A DNA stretch of 17,488 nucleotides, from positions 1 to 17,488 of the forward strand of contig SEDG01000036.1 in assembly GCA_004295885.1 (NCBI GenBank). Reading direction: 5' to 3'. Source of the stretch: Pedobacter sp. (GTDB lineage Bacteria; Bacteroidota; Bacteroidia; Sphingobacteriales; Sphingobacteriaceae). The translations under genes were made by a program, and so were the position numbers. The notes below the pieces were generated by a model. It was not told where the DNA came from. It saw nothing but the letters and a program-made list of their open reading frames with translations, and did no database searches. How positions within the stretch are numbered: the first letter of the stretch is position 1; each line of letters starts with the position of its first letter. This document shows positions 1 through 7,423 of the stretch, in pieces.

Positions 1-872
1 TTCGTACAGATCAAAATAACATCATCGATGTAAATGGTGTTAATGCACCAGACGGATTGGTTGGGCCACATCGTGAAAAAGAAGGCAGTGCTTACGCCAT
101 TCGCGAAATTTACAGCCCAGTTAAAATAGATCTAAAAGTTTTATCTGCAGACTTTAACGGTGAAATTGAAGTAGAAAATAGATACCATTTTACCAATATC
201 AATCAGTGTAGATTTAAATGGGAGTTGATTGATTTTAAAGGTCAAGAAGATAGAAACAATGGTTATGTTGTTATAAAACAAGGAATTGCTACGGCACCAT
301 CAATAGCGCCAGTAGCTAAAGGAAAGTTAAGGATAGGCCTGCCGCAAGATTGGAAAAACAATGATGCTTTGGCTTTAACAGCGTACGACCCTGCTGGAAA
401 TGAAGTATATAGATGGGTTTGGAAAGTGAAATCAAATACTGCCTTATTTGCAAAATCATTAGATAGAAAACCTGCAAATAACCTAGGTGTAGTTAACACC
501 GAAGGTGATACCACGCTAACGATGAAGGCAAGTGGCATATCGGTTACCCTAAGCAAAAAATCAGGTAAATTAATTCAGTTAGCCAATGAAACAAGTGCAG
601 CATTGGCATTCAATAATGGGCCGATCCTAGTTTCGGGAAATGCAACATTTACAGGGTTAAAATCTTATAAAGATGGAGATGCCTATGTGGTAGAGTCGAG
701 TTATACTGGCGATATGAAAACTGTTAAATGGAAAATGAATTTTGGTCCGTTGGGAGAGTTAAACCACATCAATTCCACTAAGAAAAGAACCTTGCTATTT
801 TATTTTGGTTTGCCGAAGTCTGACGCACCACAACAATTTGCCATGCCAAAAGAGAATATATTAACTAATTAA
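1..872 (+). CDS. GH2 family beta-galactosidase, C-terminal part (partial at 5' end)
   Basis: The reading frame is open from base 3 and the real start lies upstream of the window. Seen: the segment around DVNGVNAPDGLVGPHREKEG resembles the end of a GH2 TIM barrel. It is followed by a beta-sandwich rich in Trp/Tyr (DUF4981-like, FNGEIEVENRYHF to YRWVWKVKSN). After that comes the beginning of a LacZ-type small-chain domain (ISVTLSKKSGKLIQL). The catalytic Glu residues would lie upstream, so activity cannot be judged. In a pectin locus such enzymes usually remove beta-galactose from galactan or arabinogalactan side chains, probably in the periplasm. Oddity: only about 115 residues follow the start of the small-chain domain, which in LacZ is about 275 residues, and the usual GxGPxExYxDR-like motif is missing. 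The tail FYFGLPKSD looks like a genuine GH2 end, so an internal in-frame deletion is possible. PL22 follows 104 bp downstream. Confidence 0.8.
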   Translation, partial: RTDQNNIIDVNGVNAPDGLVGPHREKEGSAYAIREIYSPVKIDLKVLSADFNGEIEVENRYHFTNINQCRFKWELIDFKGQEDRNNGYVVIKQGIATAPSIAPVAKGKLRIGLPQDWKNNDALALTAYDPAGNEVYRWVWKVKSNTALFAKSLDRKPANNLGVVNTEGDTTLTMKASGISVTLSKKSGKLIQLANETSAALAFNNGPILVSGNATFTGLKSYKDGDAYVVESSYTGDMKTVKWKMNFGPLGELNHINSTKKRTLLFYFGLPKSDAPQQFAMPKENILTN

Positions 873-879
873 AAATATT

Positions 880-951
880 TCCCGCAGATGACGGGGATTT
901 CGCAGATAAAGAAAGATGGTGTCATCTGCGCAATCTGCTAAATCAGCGGGA
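880..951. repeat. Imperfect palindromic repeat (REP-like), possible hairpin terminator
   Basis: Two 28-base arms at 880-907 and 924-951 are reverse complements at 21 of 28 positions, with a 16-base loop. The outer ends are TCCCGC and GCGGGA and the inner ends CGCAGAT and ATCTGCG. It is GC-rich against an AT-rich background. Words of this kind (ATCTGCG, CAGCGGGA) recur between genes in Pedobacter and Flavobacterium as far as I recall, but only one copy is seen here. It lies 8 bp after the GH2 stop and could also attenuate transcription into PL22. Confidence 0.6.
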
Positions 952-976
952 GAATATAGAATTAATCAAGTAAGCT

Positions 977-2326
977 ATGAAACATAAACCCTATCTATTT
1001 CTTGTTACAACTTTCGTATTGCTCATTACTAATGTAGCAACGGCACAAATCGGTAGGCGTTTTCCTTCAGAAAGAAAAGTAATTAAAGACCCTATTACAG
1101 GCGTTGAGCTTGTGTTTCTAACCAGCACACCTGTTGGAGATTCTAAGATTTATCAAACACATAATCAATGGACAGCTGATGGGCAATGGTTAATATTTCG
1201 TTCGGGCAGGGTTAAAGGAGAAGCGATTGCTGTAAACGAACAAAGTGGAGAGATGGTTCAAGTAACTGAAGGTGGCTATACTGGAATGTTAAATATCGCT
1301 AGAAAATCGATGAAGTTGTATTTCATGAGAAATGCAGATACAGTCAGACGTGGCGGACCAGTGCAAATCATAGAGGTAGATTTAGCTAAGGTGTTTGCCG
1401 ATAGTAAAGCTGGTAAAATGCAAGCGGCTAATACCTATCAACGTGTTTGCGGTACAACGCCTGCGGCGATTGGTGCTGGTGGAGATATGGCTTTGGATGG
1501 AGCGGAGGACTGGGCATATTTTAGAGTGGGAAAAGAGGAAGCAGCTAGACATCTTAAAGCGGGAACTAAATTAGAACCTAGTTTTGGTCCGAGGAAAATG
1601 GGTGCAGGACCATCTGGTATTGCAGCGATGAATATCAATACTGGAGAAATAAAACACGTTACTTCTGTCCCCTTTCAAGTTGGTCACATTCAAACTAATC
1701 CTTGGGTGGCTGGTGAAATTGTTTTCTGCTGGGAAACAGGGGGAAAATCACCACAACGCACTTGGACTGTTTTAGCAGATGGCACTGGCTTGCGACCATT
1801 ATATCCTGAAGCAGCTTACGAATGGGTTACGCATGAAGCGGTAATCTCTCGTGATGAAGTGGCAATAGCGATCATGGGACACCGAAAAATAGCAGGAACG
1901 GATGCAGCTACAAGTCCACAAACAGGAGTTGCAGGTGCCAATCCAGGACAAGAAACTGCTTGGGGACCATCGGGCACTCGTGAAAAACCAACAGGCTTAG
2001 GTATCGTTAATCTAAGAACAAGACAAATGACCATTGTTGGTCAAACCCCTAGCGGCAGCGGACTTTGGCACGTGAGTGGTTCGCCAGATGGAAGGTGGGC
2101 AGTTGGAGATGATTTTTCTAGAAGTATTTACCTGATTGATAGAAATACACACGAGATGCGCTTATTATCGGCTGGGCATAAACAAACTGCATCCGACCAT
2201 CCACATCCAACAATGAATCCTGATGGCACAAAAATCCAAATCCAATCGGCAATGTTATCTGCTGATAACCGTTCTATGAATATTTGTGTGATCAACATCC
2301 CTCAGGAATGGCTTAAGGTCAAATAA
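977..2326 (+). CDS. PL22 oligogalacturonate lyase
   Basis: This is a 449-residue protein with a signal peptide ending near ATA-Q at residues 21-24, so it is exported, probably to the periplasm. PL22 enzymes are beta-propeller lyases that split short oligogalacturonides, including unsaturated disaccharides, by beta-elimination using Mn2+. Seen: the family's N-terminal block (DPITGVELVFLTS, 38-50), propeller repeats of the type TADGQWLIF (66-74) and SPDGRWAVGDD (369-379), a GHIQTNP block (236-242) that probably carries the catalytic His237, and His286, His365 and HPH at 408-410 as likely metal ligands. The family's metal-binding Gln is not clearly placed: Gln403 lies five residues before His408, whereas in the Yersinia enzyme the Gln lies three before it. 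Length is normal for Bacteroidota members. The start is the only ATG before the signal peptide. It has no recognisable promoter of its own and may be read through from GH2. This gene strongly marks the locus as pectin-directed. Confidence 0.87.
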   Translation: MKHKPYLFLVTTFVLLITNVATAQIGRRFPSERKVIKDPITGVELVFLTSTPVGDSKIYQTHNQWTADGQWLIFRSGRVKGEAIAVNEQSGEMVQVTEGGYTGMLNIARKSMKLYFMRNADTVRRGGPVQIIEVDLAKVFADSKAGKMQAANTYQRVCGTTPAAIGAGGDMALDGAEDWAYFRVGKEEAARHLKAGTKLEPSFGPRKMGAGPSGIAAMNINTGEIKHVTSVPFQVGHIQTNPWVAGEIVFCWETGGKSPQRTWTVLADGTGLRPLYPEAAYEWVTHEAVISRDEVAIAIMGHRKIAGTDAATSPQTGVAGANPGQETAWGPSGTREKPTGLGIVNLRTRQMTIVGQTPSGSGLWHVSGSPDGRWAVGDDFSRSIYLIDRNTHEMRLLSAGHKQTASDHPHPTMNPDGTKIQIQSAMLSADNRSMNICVINIPQEWLKVK

Positions 2327-2345
2327 TTTTCTAAACGACCATTCT

Positions 2346-2374
2346 TTGAACCTATTGTATCTATTTGTGAACCA
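2346..2374 (+). promoter_or_regulatory. Candidate regulator-binding direct repeat upstream of the pectin esterase gene
   Basis: Two half-sites, TTGAACC at 2346 and GTGAACC at 2367, start 21 bp apart, two helical turns on one DNA face. The 29-bp block matches 7233-7261 upstream of susC at 25 positions, although the surrounding sequences are unrelated. An inverted GGTTCA follows at 2382-2387. Direct repeats just upstream of the promoter fit an AraC-type activator, as found at the end of hybrid two-component regulators. The link to the regulator at 14388 is inferred. Confidence 0.6.
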
Positions 2375-2393
2375 TAGTATCGGTTCATTTGAA

Positions 2394-2401
2394 TTATTTT
2401 G
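2394..2401 (+). promoter_or_regulatory. Candidate -7 promoter element for the esterase transcript
   Basis: TTATTTTG differs from the Bacteroidota -7 consensus TAnnTTTG at one position. It begins 20 bp after the end of the 2346-2374 motif, against 21 bp for the matching pair upstream of susC. No good -33 TTTG is present, as expected if an activator takes that place. The transcript would have a leader of roughly 70 bases before the ATG at 2480. Confidence 0.45.
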
Positions 2402-2479
2402 TGATGTATCGAACAAAAATAAATGATGAAGTTTTTCTAAACTTGAAGAAATATTAACACGACCAAATATTAACAGCAC

Positions 2480-4285
2480 ATGATACCAAGAATACTTATT
2501 GCAATGTTTGTCATCATAACATCGCTCACAAACGTTATTGCACAACAAACTACTGCTAACAAAATTATTGTTGCGCAGGATGGGAGTGGGAATTTTAAGA
2601 CTATTCAAGAGGCTGTCAACTCGGTGAGAGATCACATGCAAACACGGATTACGATTGAAGTAAAAGCTGGAAAATATCAAGAGAAACTGGTTATCCCTGC
2701 TTGGAAAAAGAACATCACCATCATTGGAGAAAACAAGGATAACACCATTATTACCAATGCAGATTACTCTGGAAAAGCTTTCCCAACAAAAGATTTTACA
2801 GGTAATGCCAAATACAGTACCTATACTTCTTACACCGTTTTGGTTCAAGGGAATGATTGTAGATTAGAAAATTTAACGATAGAAAATACGGCAGGTACAG
2901 TTGGCCAAGCAGTAGCATTAACTGTAGAAGCTGATCGCTTTGCAGCAAGAAACTGTTCTTTTTTAGGTAATCAAGATACGCTCTACACGGCTAAGGATGG
3001 GAGAAATTACTTTGAATCTTGCCTTATTGCTGGCACAACGGATTTTATTTTCGGGGAAGCGACAGTTGTGTTTAACAAATGTACCATCAAGAGTTTATCC
3101 AATTCCTATATCACGGCAGCATCTACTACAAAAGAACAACGTTTTGGTTATGTGTTTTTAGATTGCGACTTGATTGCAGCGCCAACAGCAACCAAGGTAT
3201 TCTTGGGCAGACCTTGGCGACCTTTTGCAAAAACAGTATTCATAAGATGCAATTTAGGTCCTCATATTACCTCAGTGGGATGGAACGCCTGGCCTGGCGA
3301 CCCAATGTTTGCTGACAAGGATAAAACTGCTTCTTATGCAGAATATGCAAATACAGGTGAGGGGGCTAAAACTGCAGAAAGAGTGCCTTGGTCTAAACAA
3401 TTAACGAGTGCCCAAGCACAAGAGTTTTTACCACTGTATCCTGCAGGTAAAATCCCCAATTCAAAAGGTACTCAGCGAAAAGATAGCATTGCTAATGAAC
3501 GAGTTTATAGAGTGGCAACACCAGGAATGTATTGCTTCTTTCCATCAACCCAAGAAAATAAGGGAGCTGCTGTAGTTATTTGTCCAGGAGGCGGTTATGA
3601 GCGATTAGCCTACGTTATTAGCGGTACTCAGTTAGCTAAATGGTTTAATACCATGGGTATTGCTGCCTTTGTGCTTAATTATAGATTGCCAAACGACCCA
3701 GATTTAGTTGAACGAGAAAAAGCGCCTCTGCAGGATGCACAACGAGCAATAAAATTAATTCGCAATAATGCCGGTAAATGGGGCATCAAGCCCGATAAAA
3801 TAGGCATACAAGGATCATCAGCAGGTGGTCATTTAGCAAGCTTGGTAGGTACGGCATCTGCCGATATCGTTAAACTTAGCGATCAATTAGATACCGTTTC
3901 TGCACTAGCAAATTTTATGATATTAGTTTCTCCGGTAATTGACATGGGAGTTTATGCACACAAGGGTAGTAAGAAAAATTTGTTGGGAGAAAATCCTAAA
4001 CCGGAAACTATTAAACTATATTCTACGCAATTTCAGGTCAAAAAGAACACTCCGATCTGTTTCATTGCGGATGCATTTGATGACAAAAGCGTTGACCCAC
4101 ACAACAGCCTGTTATTTTATCAAGCGTTACTAGAAAACAAAGTAACTAGCGCTTTACATATTTTTCCGCAAGGAGGACACGCCATCGCCCTGCGTAATAA
4201 TCCAGGTTCTACAGAAATGTGGACAAAACTTTGTGAAGAATGGATGGTAGAGATGGCTATCATTCCTTCAACCTTAAAAAAATAA
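2480..4285 (+). CDS. Bifunctional pectin esterase: CE8 pectin methylesterase fused to alpha/beta-hydrolase esterase
   Basis: This is a 601-residue exported protein; the signal peptide ends near residue 22 (NVIAQ). Residues 27-320 form a CE8 pectin methylesterase, a right-handed beta-helix that removes methyl esters from homogalacturonan. Seen: Gln143 (GQAVAL), GNQDTLY with Asp166 as likely acid/base, TTDFIFG with Asp188 as likely nucleophile, and LGRPW with Arg244. After a short linker, residues 342-595 form a second enzyme with the alpha/beta-hydrolase fold: oxyanion loop CPGGGY (368-373), GSSAG with Ser447, Asp535 (DDKSV) and His567 (GGHAI), a complete Ser-Asp-His triad. Single-domain relatives are often labelled acetylesterase or, misleadingly, xylanase. 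In this setting removal of acetyl groups from pectin is the natural guess but is not shown. It is the first gene after the operator at 2346, and GH28 follows after 22 bp, so the two are probably one operon. Confidence 0.88.
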   Translation: MIPRILIAMFVIITSLTNVIAQQTTANKIIVAQDGSGNFKTIQEAVNSVRDHMQTRITIEVKAGKYQEKLVIPAWKKNITIIGENKDNTIITNADYSGKAFPTKDFTGNAKYSTYTSYTVLVQGNDCRLENLTIENTAGTVGQAVALTVEADRFAARNCSFLGNQDTLYTAKDGRNYFESCLIAGTTDFIFGEATVVFNKCTIKSLSNSYITAASTTKEQRFGYVFLDCDLIAAPTATKVFLGRPWRPFAKTVFIRCNLGPHITSVGWNAWPGDPMFADKDKTASYAEYANTGEGAKTAERVPWSKQLTSAQAQEFLPLYPAGKIPNSKGTQRKDSIANERVYRVATPGMYCFFPSTQENKGAAVVICPGGGYERLAYVISGTQLAKWFNTMGIAAFVLNYRLPNDPDLVEREKAPLQDAQRAIKLIRNNAGKWGIKPDKIGIQGSSAGGHLASLVGTASADIVKLSDQLDTVSALANFMILVSPVIDMGVYAHKGSKKNLLGENPKPETIKLYSTQFQVKKNTPICFIADAFDDKSVDPHNSLLFYQALLENKVTSALHIFPQGGHAIALRNNPGSTEMWTKLCEEWMVEMAIIPSTLKK

Positions 4286-4307
4286 GCCTCTAACAACTCA
4301 ATATTAT

Positions 4308-5712
4308 ATGAAATCTACATTTCTAACTTCTTTAATTTTAGCCGTTTCTTCATTAGTTTACGGACAATCAGCCAAACCTAAAGCGTTTTCTTGGAACAAT
4401 TTGCCAGTTATCAATAAGCCGGTTTTCAAAAAGGACACGTTTAACATCGTTCAATATCGTGCTGTTGCAGATGGGATTTATTTAAATACCGAGGCAATTA
4501 ACAACGCCATTACAGATTGCAGTAAAAAAGGTGGTGGTGTGGTACTTATCCCCGCAGGCTTGTGGTTATCTGGACCGATATATTTGAAAAGCGGCGTGAA
4601 CCTACACCTTAAACAAGGAGCGCATTTGGTTTTTACAACGGATAAGAGCAAGTATAAAATTGTTGAAGGAGATTATGAGGGGAAAAGTGCAGCAAGAAAT
4701 GAATCGCCTATTAATGGTAAAGACTTACAAAATATAGCCATAACAGGTAAAGGTGTTATTGATGGTAGTGGAGATGTTTGGCGTGCTGTTGGTCAGGGAC
4801 CGCTTACCGCCTCTCAATGGAAAGAAAAAGTAGCTTCTGGAGGTGTGTTAAGCGATGATGGGAAAACTTGGTATCCCAGCGAACAGTTTAAGCAAGCGCA
4901 GGTAAAAGGCAAAAGCATGCTTCATTGTAGAGAATAGTGTTTTAGATGTTGGGGATGATGCCATTTGTATCAAATCTGGTAAAGACGAAGAAGGTAGAAA
5001 AAGAGGTATTCCTTCTGCTCAGGGAATTATTAGGGGTAATCTTGTTTATAGTGGTCACGGTGCGGTGGTAATTGGTAGCGAAATGAGTGGTGGCGCAAAT
5101 AACATCTTTATAGAGAACTGTACTTTTATGGGTACTGATAAGGGCTTAAGGTTTAAGTCGACTAGAGGAAGGGGTGGAGTAGTAGAAAACATTTATGCCA
5201 GGAACTTAACGATGAAAGATATTCTTCAAGAAGCTATCTTTTTTGATATGTTCTATTTTGTGAAGTTTGCTACCGATGGTGTTAGGGATAATTCTCCTGT
5301 TGTAAACGAAGGTACCCCGATATTTCGAAATATGGTTTTCGATAATATCATTTGTAACGGTGCAAAAACTGCAGTTTTTATAAGAGGTTTGTCTGAAATG
5401 CCTGTACAGGGTATTACAATTAGCAACTCTACCATCGCTGCTGATAAGGGTGTTGAGTTGACTGATGCAAGTGGAATTAAGTTCGATAACGTTCGTTTGG
5501 TAATTAAAAACCAGTTGCCAGTTTTTTCGATTACTGGTAGTAAAGACATCAGCATAAATAAGGTGCAATATAACAATGGCCTTCCAACTTTATTGCAACT
5601 AAATGGGGTAGAAAATGAGCGAGTTCAGGTGATAGGGACAGATTTAAAATCTACTGGTAAAGTACTTGAGCTTAAAGATGGAGCTAAGGAAAGTTCGGTT
5701 ACCTATAAATAA
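4308..5712 (+). pseudogene. GH28 polygalacturonase, disrupted by internal deletion and frameshift
   Basis: GH28 enzymes hydrolyse alpha-1,4 galacturonan on a right-handed beta-helix. The 5' piece, 4308-4937, encodes a signal peptide (ending VYGQ) and the family's N-terminal region (TEAINNAITDC, GGGVVLIPAG, SGVNLHL, GKGVIDGSG) up to EQFKQAQVKGK, then leaves homology and stops at 4935-4937. The 3' piece is in another frame, open from 4906. It resumes GH28 at about 4918 with FIVENSVLDVGDDAICIKSG and ends at 5712. It keeps the Asp pair (4954-4959), SGHG with His at 5056-5058, and RFK with Arg at 5149-5151. What should lie between, the NPWY...NGDG...ESC segment with the first catalytic Asp, is absent. 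I estimate some 70-90 codons lost by comparison with remembered family members. Neither piece would be active: the first lacks catalytic residues, and the second lacks a signal peptide and one catalytic Asp. A sequencing or assembly error cannot be excluded. Confidence 0.85.
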
Positions 5713-5763
5713 TTGCTAGGCGAAATTTGTAATCTCGCATTAAACTCACCGATGATTTAAAAT

Positions 5764-5810
5764 AATTAATTGAAAGGTCTGGATTACAAATCCAGATCTT
5801 TTAATTAATT
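5764..5810. terminator. Bidirectional terminator between convergent genes
   Basis: Arms at 5764-5785 and 5789-5810 pair over 22 positions, with two G-T wobbles and a three-base loop (ACA). The core is AAAGGTCTGGATT against AATCCAGATCTTT, flanked by A/T tracts on both sides that give a run of U in either direction. It lies between the GH28 end (5712, plus strand) and the sialidase-like stop (5829, minus strand). Confidence 0.85.
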
Positions 5811-5828
5811 ATACTTAGCCAAATAGTG

Positions 5829-7001
5829 TTACTGCCATTTTTTAACTGCAAAAACGATCGCGTTGTATTCGTCTTTTTCAAATAAAACACCAATATTTTT
5901 ACTGTCAATTTTAACAATGTCTGAATATGCAGAATAGTTACTCCCTTTATAGTCGGTAGCGCTTTTGGCAATTACTAAGTTCTTAAACCAAGTTTTTCCA
6001 TCATCATTACTGACTCTCAGCGTAAGATTGTCTCTCTTTTTGGTATCTGCAGCATTGCAAACAAACAAAATCCGTTTTTTGGTTTTGTCTACGTAAGAAA
6101 GTGTACTTCCCTGGCAAACTGGGTCGGGTAAATTGGCATCAAAGGCTGTCTTATCCCAGCTCTGTCCGCCATCATTACTAATGGCAACAATTCTTTGCCT
6201 TACATTTCCTTGCTGGTTTCGGATGTTCATCACCATTTTATCTCCACTTAATTGTGCGGCCATTGCTTCATTGCTACCTTTAAAACTTACATTTTCTGAT
6301 AACCTAAAGGTGAGGCCGTGATCATTTGTAAAGTAGCCATGGGCGATGTAATCCATCCCTGCTTTTTGAGGTGGCCCAGCAGAGTGATTTGCTGAAACAA
6401 ATATCCTTCCCTTGTACAAGCCTTCGTCAAATTGTAAAGCATGACCAGGTGTATTGGCATAACTGCGCCAATCCTCATTAAAATTATAAGCCGTGTTAAC
6501 TTGCGGCATTTTTGGCCGATGAACTTGTGTTGTAATATTTTTAGGCTCAGACCAAGTCATTCCCCCATCTATTGATGTTTTAAACCATACTTCTCTTAAA
6601 CCATTTCCTTTTCTAACTTCGTTTTCAGGCTGGTTGCCGGTATTGTAAAATAAAAACAAACGACCTTTTGGATATTTAGGGTCCGTTAAATCCATCACAG
6701 GTGCAGGGTTGCCGGCTTGCATCTGATCGTAATTAACAACAGTTTTTAAGGTCGACCAAGTTTTACCATTGTCCTTGCTACGTTTAAGCACGATGTTGAT
6801 ATCGCCAAAATCGCCTGCATCATTTACTCTGCCTTCAGCAAAAGCTAATAATTCGCCATTTTTTAAACTCACTATTGCAGGTATGCGGTAGCTTTTATGT
6901 CCATCGGCACCAGCTACAAAAACTGGGGTATATTTAATTTGTGCCGAGCCATGGTTAAAGGCGATGAAAAGTAAGCAAATGGTGCTGATGAGGTTTTTCA
7001 T
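5829..7001 (-). CDS. GH33 sialidase-family exo-glycosidase
   Basis: This is a 390-residue exported protein with a signal peptide ending at GSA-Q (residue 20). It is a six-bladed beta-propeller of the sialidase fold. Seen: YRIP (38-41) with Arg39, EGR with Arg58, GDFGDINI (63-70) holding the probable acid/base Asp, and Asp boxes at 75-82, 143-150, 275-282 and 331-338, with a degenerate one at 225-232. Also seen are SNEAMAA with Glu245, Arg261 and Arg323 as probable members of the Arg triad, and GSNYSAYSD (353-361) with the nucleophile Tyr. All expected catalytic groups seem present and the length is normal for a single-domain enzyme. The substrate is uncertain. Sialic acid is possible, but in pectin loci GH33 can act on the related 2-keto-3-deoxy acids of rhamnogalacturonan II (the GH33 domain of Bacteroides BT1020 releases DHA). 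It is the only minus-strand gene here, diverging from susC. No sialic acid catabolic genes are visible. Confidence 0.87.
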   Translation of the reverse strand: MKNLISTICLLFIAFNHGSAQIKYTPVFVAGADGHKSYRIPAIVSLKNGELLAFAEGRVNDAGDFGDINIVLKRSKDNGKTWSTLKTVVNYDQMQAGNPAPVMDLTDPKYPKGRLFLFYNTGNQPENEVRKGNGLREVWFKTSIDGGMTWSEPKNITTQVHRPKMPQVNTAYNFNEDWRSYANTPGHALQFDEGLYKGRIFVSANHSAGPPQKAGMDYIAHGYFTNDHGLTFRLSENVSFKGSNEAMAAQLSGDKMVMNIRNQQGNVRQRIVAISNDGGQSWDKTAFDANLPDPVCQGSTLSYVDKTKKRILFVCNAADTKKRDNLTLRVSNDDGKTWFKNLVIAKSATDYKGSNYSAYSDIVKIDSKNIGVLFEKDEYNAIVFAVKKWQ

Positions 7002-7197
7002 TAATGATAATTTAATCGTGTGTTTGACTGGAGCAAGATATTCAATTAATATTTACGGGTTATAGAATGGTTGTATAAATATCGCTAGAGACTTGACTTG
7101 TGAGGCTAAAAAATCGGTTCTTTTAGCGTCATAAATCGTTTTATTTTGATGTTTTGATTTATTGTTCTGGAATCCATCACCATTTTTGTGCAATCGG

Positions 7198-7261
7198 TTG
7201 AACATAGGCTTAAACCTATTCCAAATCAATATTTGAACCTATTATACCAATTAGTGAACCA
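7198..7261 (+). promoter_or_regulatory. Cluster of TTGAACC direct repeats upstream of susC (candidate regulator operator)
   Basis: Four related words on one strand start at 7198 (TTGAACA), 7210 (TTAAACC), 7233 (TTGAACC) and 7254 (GTGAACC), spaced 12, 23 and 21 bp, close to one or two helical turns. The last two form the 29-bp block (7233-7261) shared with 2346-2374. A near-palindrome, ATAGGCTTAAACCTAT, lies at 7204-7219. The block ends 21 bp before the -7 element, the usual place for an activator that substitutes for the -33 element. Confidence 0.6.
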
Positions 7262-7281
7262 CCTAATGGCACTCTATAAAG

Positions 7282-7289
7282 TAAGTTTG
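7282..7289 (+). promoter_or_regulatory. Candidate -7 promoter element for the susC operon
   Basis: TAAGTTTG matches the Bacteroidota consensus TAnnTTTG exactly. The expected -33 position is occupied by the end of the repeat block at 7233-7261 rather than TTTG, which suggests activator-dependent transcription. Start of transcription would be near 7296. Confidence 0.55.
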
Positions 7290-7423
7290 TATAGTATCTA
7301 AGTCATTCATTTCCAATTCTTGCGCAGAATTAAAAAATGACCTGGATGCAATAACCAAATATTTATAATCGGTCTGTTGTGGAAGCCAAAACCACAATGG
7401 CCAAGAAAAACAACCAACCAAAT

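Larger units (their letters stand above)
7002..7423. other. Divergent intergenic regulatory region (422 bp)
   Basis: No convincing gene is present; the open frame on the minus strand here lacks family features and overlaps the susC start. The region holds a perfect 7-base inverted repeat, GCTAAAA at 7105-7111 and TTTTAGC at 7121-7127, with the loop AATCGGTTC, which contains an inverted GAACC word. It also holds the repeat cluster at 7198-7261, the susC -7 element at 7282, and a leader of about 130 bases before susC. I could not identify a promoter for the minus-strand gene. Confidence 0.6.

Noticed and set aside
2255..2848. 197-codon open frame on the minus strand across the PL22-esterase junction
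   Set aside because: It overlaps the operator and the start of a well-supported CE8 gene, has no recognisable family features and contains low-complexity Asn/Ser stretches.
4900..4940. Programmed frameshift or recoding joining the two GH28 pieces
   Set aside because: No slippery sequence explains it, and the missing catalytic segment shows that sequence was lost, so shifting frame would not restore the enzyme.
5065..5712. Separate small gene starting at the ATG at 5065
   Set aside because: GH28 homology continues upstream of this ATG in the same frame to about 4918, and there is no signal peptide or promoter, so it is the 3' part of the broken gene.
5829..7001. Sialic acid utilization locus
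   Set aside because: No lyase, epimerase or sialic acid transporter genes are present, and the neighbours all point to pectin.
7379..7423. N-terminal extension of the SusC protein from a GTG or an earlier ATG
   Set aside because: It would place a polar segment before a perfectly placed signal peptide; the ATG at 7424 is the better start.
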